In this document: in pieces, positions 7,618-17,136 of the stretch
Layout: each line of letters begins with the position of its first letter
Numbering within the stretch: the stretch's first letter is position 1
Assembly: GCA_937873145.1 (NCBI GenBank)
Contig: CALMVK010000339.1
Span: forward strand, 8,640 to 48,850
From: an uncultured Granulicella sp.
Lineage (GTDB): Bacteria; Acidobacteriota; Terriglobia; Terriglobales; Acidobacteriaceae
Length of the DNA stretch: 40,211 nt
Reading direction: 5' to 3'
Program-made: the position numbers and the translations under genes
Notes under the pieces: model-generated
The model's database searches: none
The model's input: the letters and a program-made list of their open reading frames with translations, nothing else
What the model was told of the DNA's origin: nothing

Positions 7618-10044
7618 TTGGAGAATCTTCTGCACATGACCTTTTTAAGATCGCTTTTTTTGCTGTCAATCACTCTGCCCGCCCTCGCGCAAGCTCCCCG
7701 CGTCTACACTGCCCAGGATTATGCCCAGGCCGAGAAGTTCATGTCTTACAACGTCAACGGCCTTGTGCTCCACGCTGTTGAAGAGCCTACCTGGCTCGGC
7801 GATGGACGTTTTTGGTATCGCGACCACGGCGCTCGCGGCACGACCTTTACTCTCGTTGACCCTGCCAAACGAACCAAGGCGCCCGCCTTCGATCAGGTCA
7901 AGCTTGCCGCGGCGCTCCAGCCGCTCACTGGAAACGTCTCCCTCGACCCCAACCTGCTCCCGATTACCGGCTTCCAGCTCTCCAACAATGACAAGACGGT
8001 CGAGCTTGCCGGTTTTAGCGAAAGAATTGTCTGCGATCTCTCCGGTCCTGGCGTTTGTCGCATCGTCGGGCCGGCGCAGCCCACCGTTCGCGGCCGGCGG
8101 CGGCGCTCCATCGGCGGTTCCGCCGGAGCTCCCAATGTGGATGTCTCCCCTGACGGCCAGAAAGCTGCCTTTATCCGCGACTGGAATCTCTGGGTTCGCG
8201 ACCTTCCCACCGGCAAGGAGACACAGCTGACCAAAGACGGCGTCAAGGATTACGGCTACGCCACCGACAACGCCGGCTGGACCCACTCCGACAACCCTAT
8301 CCTCGTCTGGTCGCCCGACTCCAAACGCATTGCGACCTTCCAACAAGACCAGCGCAAGACCGGCGAGATGTATCTGACCAACATCACCGTCGGCCATCCT
8401 ACCCTTACCACGCTCAAGTATCCCCTACCCGGCGATAAAGACGTCACCATGATCGAGCGCGTCATCGTGGATCTGAGCCCGGTCAAAGTCATCCGGCTGA
8501 AGATGCCTCCCGACCAGCATCGCTCGACGCTTTGCGACGACGTGAGTTGCAAAGGCGGCAGCGGCTGGGACGACGTCGAGTGGTCCGCCGACTCCAAACA
8601 GCTTGCCTTCGTTTCCACCTCCCGCGACCACAAGCAGGAGTGGATGCGCATCGCCAATGCAAAGAACGGCGACGTCCGCGACGTGATGAACGAGCATGTC
8701 GCCACCTTCTTCGAGAGCGGCAACGACAAGGTCAACTGGCACTACCTCTCCGCTTCGAACGAGCTTCTCTGGTTCTCCGAACGCGACGGCTGGGGACACC
8801 TCTACCTCTACGACGCTGCCACCGGCCAGCTTAAAAACCAGATTACTCACGGCGATTGGAACGTCACCCAAGTGCTTGGCATCGACCAGAAAGCCCGCGT
8901 GCTCTATTTTCGCGGAGTTGGACGCGAGCCCGGCAACGATCCGTACTACTCGATGTACTACCGGGTCGGCTTCGACGGGAGCAACCTGCAACTGCTTACC
9001 CCGGAGCGCGCCGAACACGTCATCACGCCTTCCGCCGACAATCGCTTCTTTGTCGACACGTACTCGACGCCCGTTGAGCCGCAGGTTACCGTTCTGCGCG
9101 ATGCTACCGGCCAGACCGTGGTCGACGTGGCCCGCGAAGACATTACGCGCCTGAAGGCCATCGGCTGGATCCCTCCTGTCCAGATTCAGGTTAAGGCTCG
9201 CGACGGTGTCACAGATCTTTACGGCTTCCTCTTTCGGCCGACCAACTTTTCTACGGATGCCAAATACCCCATCATCGACCACGTTTATCCCGGCCCGCAG
9301 AGCAGCTGGGGAGGCCTCTCCTGTGGCAGCCGCGAATTTACCCCTGCGCACGGCGACCTTCAGTCTCTTGCCGAGCTTGGCTTCATCGTCGTCTGCATCG
9401 ACGGCGAAGGCACCGCTTTCCGCTCAAAGGCTTTCCACGAAACCTACTTTGCCAATCTTGGCGACGACACCATCCCCGACCAGGTTACCGGTCTCAAGCA
9501 ACTCGGCGAGCGCTATCCGTGGATCGACCTTCAGCATACCGGCATCTTCGGCCACTCCGGAGGAGGCAACGCCACGGTCGCCGCCATGTTCCATTTTCCC
9601 GACTTCTTTAAGGTCGGCATCGCCGAAAGCGGCAACCACGACAACCGCGTCTACGAGGACGACTGGGCTGAGAAGTGGGCCGGCCTCCTGGTGCAGAAAC
9701 CCGACGGGACCAGCAACTACACCAGCCAGGCCAATGAGGAGACTGCCAAGAATCTCAAAGGCCACTTGCTGCTCGCCCATGGAACGATGGATGACAATGT
9801 GCCAATGGCCAACACGTTGCTGGTCGTCGATTCTCTGATCCGGGCCAACAAGGACTTCGACCTGCTGCTGATTCCCAACGCCCAGCATGGATACGGCGAG
9901 GCTTCGCAGTACATGACGCGGCGACGCTGGGATTACTTTGTCCGCTATCTCGCCGGAGACACGCCTCCGTTTGAGTACAAGATGAAGGACTATGCTGAAA
10001 CTCAGCACGCTCTGCAGCAGGCTGGTCCTTCAGATTCCAAATGA
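7618..10044 (+). CDS. S9-family peptidase (dipeptidyl peptidase IV-like)
   Basis: Signal peptide; DPPIV beta-propeller N-domain ('VSPDGQKAAFIRDWNLWVRDLPTGKETQLTKDG'); alpha/beta-hydrolase 'GIFGHSGGGNATVAAM', Asp in 'AHGTMDDNVPMANT' and His in 'PNAQHGYGE'. Confidence 0.94.
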   Translation: MENLLHMTFLRSLFLLSITLPALAQAPRVYTAQDYAQAEKFMSYNVNGLVLHAVEEPTWLGDGRFWYRDHGARGTTFTLVDPAKRTKAPAFDQVKLAAALQPLTGNVSLDPNLLPITGFQLSNNDKTVELAGFSERIVCDLSGPGVCRIVGPAQPTVRGRRRRSIGGSAGAPNVDVSPDGQKAAFIRDWNLWVRDLPTGKETQLTKDGVKDYGYATDNAGWTHSDNPILVWSPDSKRIATFQQDQRKTGEMYLTNITVGHPTLTTLKYPLPGDKDVTMIERVIVDLSPVKVIRLKMPPDQHRSTLCDDVSCKGGSGWDDVEWSADSKQLAFVSTSRDHKQEWMRIANAKNGDVRDVMNEHVATFFESGNDKVNWHYLSASNELLWFSERDGWGHLYLYDAATGQLKNQITHGDWNVTQVLGIDQKARVLYFRGVGREPGNDPYYSMYYRVGFDGSNLQLLTPERAEHVITPSADNRFFVDTYSTPVEPQVTVLRDATGQTVVDVAREDITRLKAIGWIPPVQIQVKARDGVTDLYGFLFRPTNFSTDAKYPIIDHVYPGPQSSWGGLSCGSREFTPAHGDLQSLAELGFIVVCIDGEGTAFRSKAFHETYFANLGDDTIPDQVTGLKQLGERYPWIDLQHTGIFGHSGGGNATVAAMFHFPDFFKVGIAESGNHDNRVYEDDWAEKWAGLLVQKPDGTSNYTSQANEETAKNLKGHLLLAHGTMDDNVPMANTLLVVDSLIRANKDFDLLLIPNAQHGYGEASQYMTRRRWDYFVRYLAGDTPPFEYKMKDYAETQHALQQAGPSDSK

Positions 10045-10111
10045 AAGGTTAGCCTTCGCAGCTTCCATTTCGTGACCATACTTCTCGCGCCAGAGTACCC
10101 GTTTGGGCGCT

Positions 10112-10519
10112 CTACGGTCGCACGCCAGTACCGGCGATCTCTGGAGCCGCTACAAACAACTGGCGAAAACTAAATCGATAGACCCAAATTAGAAATAGCT
10201 CGATCACCGCCGCCACCAGCCCGGGCGTCGCTCCAAAGTGCGCAATCATCAGGTGAAAGATCAGGATGTTCACGATCAGCGGCCCCAGCATGACCAACGC
10301 CAGCGGCACATACCGTCCGACGAGTAGCAGCACTCCAGCGATGACCATCAGCACGCCTACGAAGTTCAAGATTCCATGCGTTGCCAGGATGCCCAGGTAG
10401 ATTCCTGCATCGCCGGTCGGCATCTCCATCTTCATGAAGTGAAGGATGTTGTTCATTCCAAAGACGAAAAACAATAGCCCCAGCAAAATCCGCGCGGTCA
10501 AAACGGCAATTTTCATCAA
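10112..10519 (-). CDS. DoxX-like small membrane protein
   Basis: 135 aa, four TM-like segments, 'ARILLGLLFFVFGMNNILHFM'. Confidence 0.7.
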   Translation of the reverse strand: MMKIAVLTARILLGLLFFVFGMNNILHFMKMEMPTGDAGIYLGILATHGILNFVGVLMVIAGVLLLVGRYVPLALVMLGPLIVNILIFHLMIAHFGATPGLVAAVIELFLIWVYRFSFRQLFVAAPEIAGTGVRP

Positions 10520-10610
10520 GCTCCCCCTCTATCCTGGCAAGTGCCAAAGCATTCGTAGTGTACCTTCGTTTCGATGCAGTTCCTCCTGAGCGACTGAGTC
10601 CTCTAAAACA

Positions 10611-10640
10611 AAAGAGGCCGCCCGGTTCAGGGCGGCCTTT
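10611..10640 (-). terminator. Rho-independent terminator of rpsA
   Basis: ggccgccc(ggttca)gggcggcc at 10616-10637, followed on the minus strand by tcttttgtttta; lies 24 nt past the rpsA stop. Confidence 0.88.
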
Positions 10641-10660
10641 TGGATGAAGTTGGTACGGAG

Positions 10661-12754
10661 TTAGTCGTTTGAGTCGTCCGATTCGCGTTCGGCGCGCTTC
10701 CAGTTGAGGAGGTCGCCAAGGGTAGTGGAGGAACTGGAGCCGCCAGAGGACTGGCCTGGTTTGCCCTGGTTCGACTTGCTCTTTCCTCCTCCGCCGCTGT
10801 CGCGAGAGCCGGAGTTTGAACCGGCACCGGTTCCGGAGTAGTCGCGGGTGTACTCGCGATTGCCGGTGGCCTCCTTGTAGGACTCGACCTCAGCCCGGCT
10901 GGCTTCTTCGCCGACGGCCCGGATAGAGAGACCAACCTTCTTCTCTTCCTGATTCATTTTGACGATCTTGAACTCGTGCTCGTCGTTGACGTTGAGATCA
11001 ACCGGCTTGCCGCGATCGTCGACTGCCTCAGAGACGTGGCAGAGACCCTCGACTCCTTCCGCAATCTCGACGAAGGCTCCGAACTGCGCGGTGCGGAGAA
11101 CCTTGCCTTTGATGACATCGCCGATGCGGTGCTGAGCGAAGAAGGTATCCCATACATCAGGCTGCAACTGCTTGACGCCAAGGGAGAGACGACGGTTTTC
11201 AGGCTCAACTCCGAGGACGATGGCGCGAACTTTTTCGCCCTTCTTGAGGACTTCAGAGGGATGTTTGATGCGCTTGGTCCAGCTCAGGTTCGAGACGTGG
11301 ACGAGACCATCGATGCCGTCTTCGATCTCGATGAAGGCGCCGAAGTCGGTCAGGTTGCGGACGCGGCCCTCAATGATGGCTCCAGTGGGATATTTGTCCT
11401 CAAGCTGCTCCCAGGGATTGTCCTGGAGTTGCTTCATACCGAGCGAGATGCGGCGGTCATTGGGGTTGACGGAGAGGATGAGCGTGTCGACCTCGTCGCC
11501 GGGCTTGACGAGCTTTGAGGGATGCTTCATGCGCTTGGACCAGGTCATCTCAGAGACGTGAACGAGGCCTTCGATGCCCTGCTCGAGTTCGACGAAGGCT
11601 CCATAGTCGGTGACGGAGAGGATGCGACCGCGCACCTGAGCACCAATGGGATAACGCTCGGTGGCGTCGAGCCAGGGGTCAGGCGTGAGCTGCTTGAAGC
11701 CGAGCGAGACGCGTTGCTTGTCTTTGTCGAACTTCAGAACCTTGACCTGGATTTCATCCCCGACGTTGACGAGGTCGCGGGGATGGGTGAGACGGCCCCA
11801 GCTCATGTCTGTGATGTGGAGCAGGCCGTCGAGCCCGCCGAGATCGACGAAGGCGCCGTAGTCGGTGAGGTTCTTTACGGTTCCGGTGAGGATCGTTCCC
11901 TCTTCAAGGGTGGAGAGAGTAACGGATTTCTTGGCGTTTTGCTCCTCTTCGAGCAGTTCCTTGCGGGAGATGACGACGTTGCCGCGTTTTTTGTTGAGCT
12001 TGATGACGCGGACTTCGATCTCTGTGCCGACGTATCCGTCCAGATTGCGGACAGGGCGGACCTCAATCTGCGAGCCGGGGAGAAAAGCCTTGATGCCGAT
12101 GTCGACGGTGAGGCCGCCTTTGACGCGGGAGACGACCATTCCCTTGACGGGCGTTTTGGTGTTGGCGGCCTGCTCGAGCTTGTCCCATACCTTATGGCGC
12201 AGGGCCTTCTCGTGAGAGACGGCGTAGCCTCCGCCGTGCTGCTCCTCGCGCTCGACGACGACTTCAATCGAATCGCCGGGGGCAAACTTCGGAGTGCCAT
12301 CGGGGTTCATCACCTGGTCGAGCGGGAGAAGGCCTTCGCTCTTGAGACCGATGTCGATCACGGCGTGCTTGTCGGTGATCTTGACGATGGTGCCGGTGAC
12401 CACAACCTCTTCCTGGGTGAGATTTTGGGCGATCGAGGACTCGACGGCCTGCTCACGGTCGAAGTTGGCGAGGGCTGCGGCGAAGTCGGAGTCGTCGTAG
12501 TCCTGTTCGGGCTCTTCGGTGTTTGCGGAGAGCGAAGGGGCGATGCTGCCGGAGGCCGGATTCTCGGAGGGCGTGGTCTGGCTGGTTGGAGCCGGAACAG
12601 CTGGAGAGGAGGCGGGCGCGGAAGCGTCCAGATGAATGGGGGTTGATTCGGTTGACAGGTCGGCGGTGCCGTCTGCCGCTTCGGGCGCCAGGGTTTCGGT
12701 TTCGGTGTTCAGGGGTTTGCTCTCGATGTACTCAGGATTATGGTCGTCTACCAT
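10661..12754 (-). CDS. rpsA: 30S ribosomal protein S1 (six S1 domains)
   Basis: Six S1 repeats, e.g. 'GTILTGTVKNLTDYGAFVDLGGLDGLLHITDMSWGRLTHPRDLVNVGDEIQVKVLKFD'; acidic/Pro-Ala-rich N-term and Gly-Ser-rich C-term extensions. Confidence 0.95.
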   Translation of the reverse strand: MVDDHNPEYIESKPLNTETETLAPEAADGTADLSTESTPIHLDASAPASSPAVPAPTSQTTPSENPASGSIAPSLSANTEEPEQDYDDSDFAAALANFDREQAVESSIAQNLTQEEVVVTGTIVKITDKHAVIDIGLKSEGLLPLDQVMNPDGTPKFAPGDSIEVVVEREEQHGGGYAVSHEKALRHKVWDKLEQAANTKTPVKGMVVSRVKGGLTVDIGIKAFLPGSQIEVRPVRNLDGYVGTEIEVRVIKLNKKRGNVVISRKELLEEEQNAKKSVTLSTLEEGTILTGTVKNLTDYGAFVDLGGLDGLLHITDMSWGRLTHPRDLVNVGDEIQVKVLKFDKDKQRVSLGFKQLTPDPWLDATERYPIGAQVRGRILSVTDYGAFVELEQGIEGLVHVSEMTWSKRMKHPSKLVKPGDEVDTLILSVNPNDRRISLGMKQLQDNPWEQLEDKYPTGAIIEGRVRNLTDFGAFIEIEDGIDGLVHVSNLSWTKRIKHPSEVLKKGEKVRAIVLGVEPENRRLSLGVKQLQPDVWDTFFAQHRIGDVIKGKVLRTAQFGAFVEIAEGVEGLCHVSEAVDDRGKPVDLNVNDEHEFKIVKMNQEEKKVGLSIRAVGEEASRAEVESYKEATGNREYTRDYSGTGAGSNSGSRDSGGGGKSKSNQGKPGQSSGGSSSSTTLGDLLNWKRAERESDDSND

Positions 12755-13112
12755 GATGGGTGCGGGCTCCGGGATCCAACAAGCCTTGTGCTACCTTCTG
12801 CTTCGATCAAGCCGAGGACGGCACCGTTTAGAGAAGAGGCAAAACGCAACGGAGGGAGGTGGACCGGAACGTTGGCGAGCCTTCTTGGACGGATTCGCAT
12901 GCAGGGAAGATCGGAGTTGATGACAGAACGGGAGCGGCTACACTTGGATCCCACACGCAGTAGCTCACTCGAAAGCATATCAGTCTCATGAGGGTTGGTC
13001 AAGCTTTGGTCGATCATCCACCTAGGTCCACTATTTTCCTTTCGATGCGCACAGGCTGAATCTGGATGTGGAAGTTTGCAAAGACAAAGAAGGTGCTGAG
13101 TATACTGCCGGG

Positions 13113-13709
13113 ATGGATCGGCTTTGGACACCATGGCGCTACGACTACATCACCGGCAAAGATGCGGCGCAAGGGGAGCAGGACGAGCGGAAGGGTGTTC
13201 CGGCAGCCTTGCGGGCGTGGCCCGGCGCAGACCGCACGTGTGTGTTCTGCAACCTGATTGGGGCGGTGGACTGGGCGCGAGCAGAAAGCAGATCGGAAGA
13301 GGCGGCGGAGCAGGCGGGGCTGGTGGTGGCGCGGGGCAGGACGCTGTACGTCTGCCTCAACGCATTTCCGTATGCGAGCGGGCATGTGCTGCTGGTGCCG
13401 TACCGGCATGTGGACTCGCTGGCCAAGCTGCCGGTCGAGGAAGCCGAAGAGATGATGCGGATGGCGCAGAAGGTCGAAAGGGCGTTGCGAGCGGTCTATC
13501 GTCCGGACGGGATCAATCTTGGGATGAACCTGGGTCAGGCTGCCGGGGCAGGAGTGGCCGGACATCTGCATCTCCATGCGCTGCCGCGATGGTTTGGCGA
13601 TGTGAACTTCATGACGGCGACGGCGGAGACACGGATTCTTCCGGAGTCTCTTGAAATAACCTGGGATAGGTTACGGAAGGCACTTGCGGAGAACGGCGAA
13701 CAACAGTGA
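13113..13709 (+). CDS. HIT-family protein (nucleotide hydrolase/AP4A phosphorylase-like)
   Basis: 'MDRLWTPWRYDYI ... CVFCNLI ... LNAFPYASGHVLLVPYRHV ... GINLGMNLGQAAGAGVAGHLHLHALPRWFGD' (HxHxH HIT motif). Confidence 0.93.
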   Translation: MDRLWTPWRYDYITGKDAAQGEQDERKGVPAALRAWPGADRTCVFCNLIGAVDWARAESRSEEAAEQAGLVVARGRTLYVCLNAFPYASGHVLLVPYRHVDSLAKLPVEEAEEMMRMAQKVERALRAVYRPDGINLGMNLGQAAGAGVAGHLHLHALPRWFGDVNFMTATAETRILPESLEITWDRLRKALAENGEQQ

Positions 13710-13785
13710 ATCCGTGCCGGGCATCGAAGGATCAGAGTAGAACGAGCTGTCCTGGATGAGCAGGACGTCTCTGATGGAGGATCTT

Positions 13786-14016
13786 ATGCACAGTTCGATC
13801 AATACCACTCCGGCTTCGACGCGTAGGCAGGTCAATCAATCGAGGTTTGTAGAGGCGCTGCATACACGGGCGTCCCGGACCGTTACCGGGCTGATTCCAG
13901 AGGGGCAAGTCACTCTGCTGAGCACGTTTGAGCGCCTTCCACATGAGCCTGAGGATGCGCGCATGACTGGGGTGACACGGTCTTTGGAACGGCGTTTGTT
14001 GGCTTTGAATTTGTAG
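13786..14016 (+). CDS. Small hypothetical protein (76 aa)
   Basis: ATG 13786 with GGAGG at 13776-13780; ORF track opens in frame at 13756. No recognised domain. Confidence 0.5.
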   Translation: MHSSINTTPASTRRQVNQSRFVEALHTRASRTVTGLIPEGQVTLLSTFERLPHEPEDARMTGVTRSLERRLLALNL

Positions 14017-14132
14017 GTTTGTGCGACGCGGGTTGGGTGCTGGACGGCTGAGTAAGCAGCGGATGTTTGTGCGAGCAGGAAGAAATACGGGGATTCTGGC
14101 TTCACCAGAAGGACGGCGGTTCGATGAGCTAC

Positions 14133-14717
14133 TCAGGCGATCACGCGATTGGCCAGCATACGCCGGGCGGTGAGAGCCAGGGCCAGCCGGGAGATGCCGG
14201 TAAACAGGATGGCGAAGCCGACGATGGTACCGATGAACCACTCCGCCGAGTAAGGCAGCCGGCGCCAGATCATGACGGCGAGGATGAGAGAGATGACTCC
14301 GTTGAAGAGCAGCCAGCCTCGTCCGCCGATGCCACGCAAGGCAAAGGCTGTGATGAGTTCGAAGATGCCGCGCATGAGAAGGTAGGCTCCGATGAAAGCA
14401 GTGATGCCGATCAATCCTGCGACCGGATGCGTGAGCAGGAAGATACCCGCCAGCAGATAGGCGACGCCGACGATGGCTTCCCAAATATGCGCTCCGGCGG
14501 CGCGAACGTGCCAGGCGAGCCAGAGGTGTCCGGCGCCGACGAGCAGAAGCAGCCAGCCGAGGATTCCGGTGAGCGCGACTCCGGCGAGGAGAGGCGCGAG
14601 GATAGCTATGAGTCCGGTAACGATGAGAACAATACTGAGTGCGATAGACCAGCCGATCGATTCGCGTGCAATGCCGCGAGTTCCAGCCGGATAGATGGTT
14701 GCGGACGTGGTCTGCAT
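14133..14717 (-). CDS. HdeD-like (DUF308) membrane protein
   Basis: Six TM-like segments; 'GILGWLLLLVGAGHLWLAWHVR...IWEAIVGVAYLLAGIFLLTHPVAGLIGITAFIGAYLLMRGIFELITAF'; start at MQTTSATIY. Confidence 0.82.
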   Translation of the reverse strand: MQTTSATIYPAGTRGIARESIGWSIALSIVLIVTGLIAILAPLLAGVALTGILGWLLLLVGAGHLWLAWHVRAAGAHIWEAIVGVAYLLAGIFLLTHPVAGLIGITAFIGAYLLMRGIFELITAFALRGIGGRGWLLFNGVISLILAVMIWRRLPYSAEWFIGTIVGFAILFTGISRLALALTARRMLANRVIA

Positions 14718-14873
14718 CGGCTTACTCCCCTGGTCGGCAGATTGCCTGACTGCGTTTGGTGAGATGCAAGGGAACGGCCAAGTGTGATTGAGCGGTAGAG
14801 GGCTTGGCGTTCCGATTGGACGAGCAAGGCAGGTTGACACGACGGAGACGAGGTCAGGCTGGAGGTCTGGAAG

Positions 14874-15476
14874 CTAAAAGAACATGCGGATGCCGGCGAT
14901 GCCGGTCGCTCCCGCGGCGACGCAGTGCGAGGCGTTGGCTGCGGTCACGCCTCCGAGGGCGTAGACGGGCATGGGTTGGGCGGCCTGGCAGGCGGCGTGG
15001 AGAGCGCCGAGGCCGGCGGCGGGAGTGACTTCAGTTCCTTGGACAGACTTTCCGAAGACAGGGGCGAAGAGGGCGAGGGTGGCTTGCTGATCGCGCGCGC
15101 GGCGAACTTCGTCGAGGGTGTGACAACTGACGCTGACGACGGCTCCAGGCAGGAGGACGCGGACCTGGGCAGGGGTGAGTTCGCCGGCGGCAGAGGAGAG
15201 GTGCACGCCATGGGCGCCGGCGGCGAGCGCGACGTCGGCACGGCTGGGGACGAGGACGCGGGTAGCGACGCTGGGCGCGGCGGAGCCAATGGCTTGCACG
15301 ATGCTGCGGGTAAGGGCAACCAGAGCGGCGGCAGAGAGGTGCTTTTCCCGCAGCAGAAGAAAAGCCAAGCCTTCGCGTGCCAGCCGGGTGCAATGGGGTA
15401 TTAAGGCTGCGGCTTTTGGGTCATCTTTGCCGGGTGGAAGCTGTAGGGTGCCGTCGGTGATGGCGTACTGAAGCAC
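14874..15476 (-). CDS. Thiamine-phosphate synthase family protein (ThiE/TenI-like)
   Basis: 'EGLAFLLLREKHLSAAALVALTRSIV...RVLVPSRADVALAAGAHGVHLSS...YALGGVTAANASHCVAAGATGIAGIRMFF'; probable GTG start at 15476. Confidence 0.8.
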   Translation of the reverse strand: MLQYAITDGTLQLPPGKDDPKAAALIPHCTRLAREGLAFLLLREKHLSAAALVALTRSIVQAIGSAAPSVATRVLVPSRADVALAAGAHGVHLSSAAGELTPAQVRVLLPGAVVSVSCHTLDEVRRARDQQATLALFAPVFGKSVQGTEVTPAAGLGALHAACQAAQPMPVYALGGVTAANASHCVAAGATGIAGIRMFF

Positions 15477-15599
15477 TACCAAAGTGTAATAGAGACGGGA
15501 GGGCGATCTGCCGATATGTGTTACGTTGGGGAGATCGCCCAAAACGTCCAGGCACCTCCCTGCGAAGGAACATTCAACGAAAGAGTTTGCACAACGCGT

Positions 15600-17009
15600 A
15601 TGAGCACTGTCTACGATCTGATCGTCATCGGGTCCGGCCCGGCCGGGCAACGTGCCGCAATTTACGCGTCCAAGCTGGGCAAGAAGGTTGCACTGGTCGA
15701 GATGCGCGAGGTGGTGGGCGGAGCCTGCATCAACACGGGAACCATTCCGTCGAAGACCATGCGGGAGGCGGTGCTGCACCTCTCAGGGTACAACTACAAG
15801 TCGATTTACGGGATGAATTACCGGGTGAAGGAACGCATTACGATGGCGGACCTGGCGTTCCGGGTGCAGCACGTAATCAAAACCGAGATCGACGTGACGG
15901 AAGCGCAGTTGCAGCGCAACAACATCGAGATGCTGACCGGGGTGGCCAGCTTTGAGGCTGCGAGCGCGGAGTGCGTCCAGATAAAGGTGACCAACTCGCG
16001 CGGGACGACGATGTACAACGCGAAGAATGCGTTGATTGCGACGGGAACGAAGCCTGCGACGTCGGCGAAGGTGCCGATCAATGGCACGTCGATCGTGAAC
16101 TCGGACCTGGTCCTGGATCTGAAGACGTTGCCAAAGACGATGATTATCGTCGGTGGCGGCGTGATTGGGGTGGAGTACGCGTGCATGTTTTCGGCGCTGG
16201 GGGTGCGGGTGACCCTGGTCGAGCGGCGGCCGCGGCTGCTCGAGTTTGCCGACCAGGAGATTGTGGAGGCACTGAGTTACCATCTGCGCGATGCGCGGGT
16301 GACAATGCGGCTGAATGAAGAGGTCGATACGGTCGAGGAGATGCCGGACGGCACGGTGGTGGCCAATCTCGAGTCGAAGAAGAAGCTGCAGGGAGACACG
16401 CTGCTGTACGCTGTGGGTCGTCAAGGGAATGTGGATGAGCTGAACCTGGCGGCAGTGGGGGTAGATGCGGACGGGCGTGGACGCATTCCGGTGGACAAGG
16501 ACTTTCGGACGAAACAGCCGAACATCTTTGCCGTGGGCGACGTGATCGGGTTTCCTTCGCTGGCGTCGGTTTCGATGGAGCAGGGGCGGATCGCGGGTGC
16601 GCGGGCGTTCGGGGATGAGACGATTCTGTCGAACCCAAGCTTTTATCCGTACGGCATCTGGACGATCCCGGAGATCAGCTTTTTGGGCAAGACGGAAGAA
16701 CAACTAACGGAAGAAGATGTGCCTTACGAGGTAGGGGTGGCGTATTACCGCGAGATTGCGCGCGGACAGATTCGCGGGGACACGACCGGCCGGCTGAAGC
16801 TGATCTTCCATCGTGTGACGCATGCGCTGCTCGGAATTCACATCATTGGCGAGGGCGCAAGCGAGCTCGTGCACATTGGACAAGCGGTCATGGCACTGGG
16901 CGGAAAGCTCGATTATTTCGTGGATACGGTATTCAACTATCCAACGCTTGCAGAATGTTATAAGGTTGCTGCGTTCAATGGATTGAACCGCGTGAGTAAG
17001 TTCGAGTAG
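15600..17009 (+). CDS. sthA: Si-specific NAD(P)+ transhydrogenase-like flavoprotein (pyridine nucleotide-disulfide oxidoreductase family)
   Basis: 'YDLIVIGSGPAGQRAAIYASKLGKKVALVE...GGACINTGTIPSKTMREAVLHLSGYN'; single Cys with the second redox Cys replaced by Thr, as in SthA; ATG at 15600. Confidence 0.85.
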   Translation: MSTVYDLIVIGSGPAGQRAAIYASKLGKKVALVEMREVVGGACINTGTIPSKTMREAVLHLSGYNYKSIYGMNYRVKERITMADLAFRVQHVIKTEIDVTEAQLQRNNIEMLTGVASFEAASAECVQIKVTNSRGTTMYNAKNALIATGTKPATSAKVPINGTSIVNSDLVLDLKTLPKTMIIVGGGVIGVEYACMFSALGVRVTLVERRPRLLEFADQEIVEALSYHLRDARVTMRLNEEVDTVEEMPDGTVVANLESKKKLQGDTLLYAVGRQGNVDELNLAAVGVDADGRGRIPVDKDFRTKQPNIFAVGDVIGFPSLASVSMEQGRIAGARAFGDETILSNPSFYPYGIWTIPEISFLGKTEEQLTEEDVPYEVGVAYYREIARGQIRGDTTGRLKLIFHRVTHALLGIHIIGEGASELVHIGQAVMALGGKLDYFVDTVFNYPTLAECYKVAAFNGLNRVSKFE

Positions 17010-17136
17010 AAGTCTGCTAGCGGAAGAGGCCATTGAGCTAAGCACCGATGTTGTTTCTTTGCAGAAGCTGCGGAGTTTTACGATTGTGCGCACCGGAGTG
17101 GTTAGAACCGGGCGAGCTTGCCAAAAGGCGGAAGAG

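Noticed and set aside
11522-12646. 374-aa plus-strand ORF antisense to rpsA (and similar long antisense ORFs at 1499-2755, 14067-14762, 35941-37410)
   Set aside because: Acidic/repetitive translations mirroring codon bias of the strong sense gene; no domain and no RBS; typical GC-rich shadow ORFs
13732-14484. 250-aa minus-strand ORF with His/Arg/Ser-rich composition
   Set aside because: Out of frame with, and overlapping, the clear HdeD-like membrane protein; composition typical of a wrong frame
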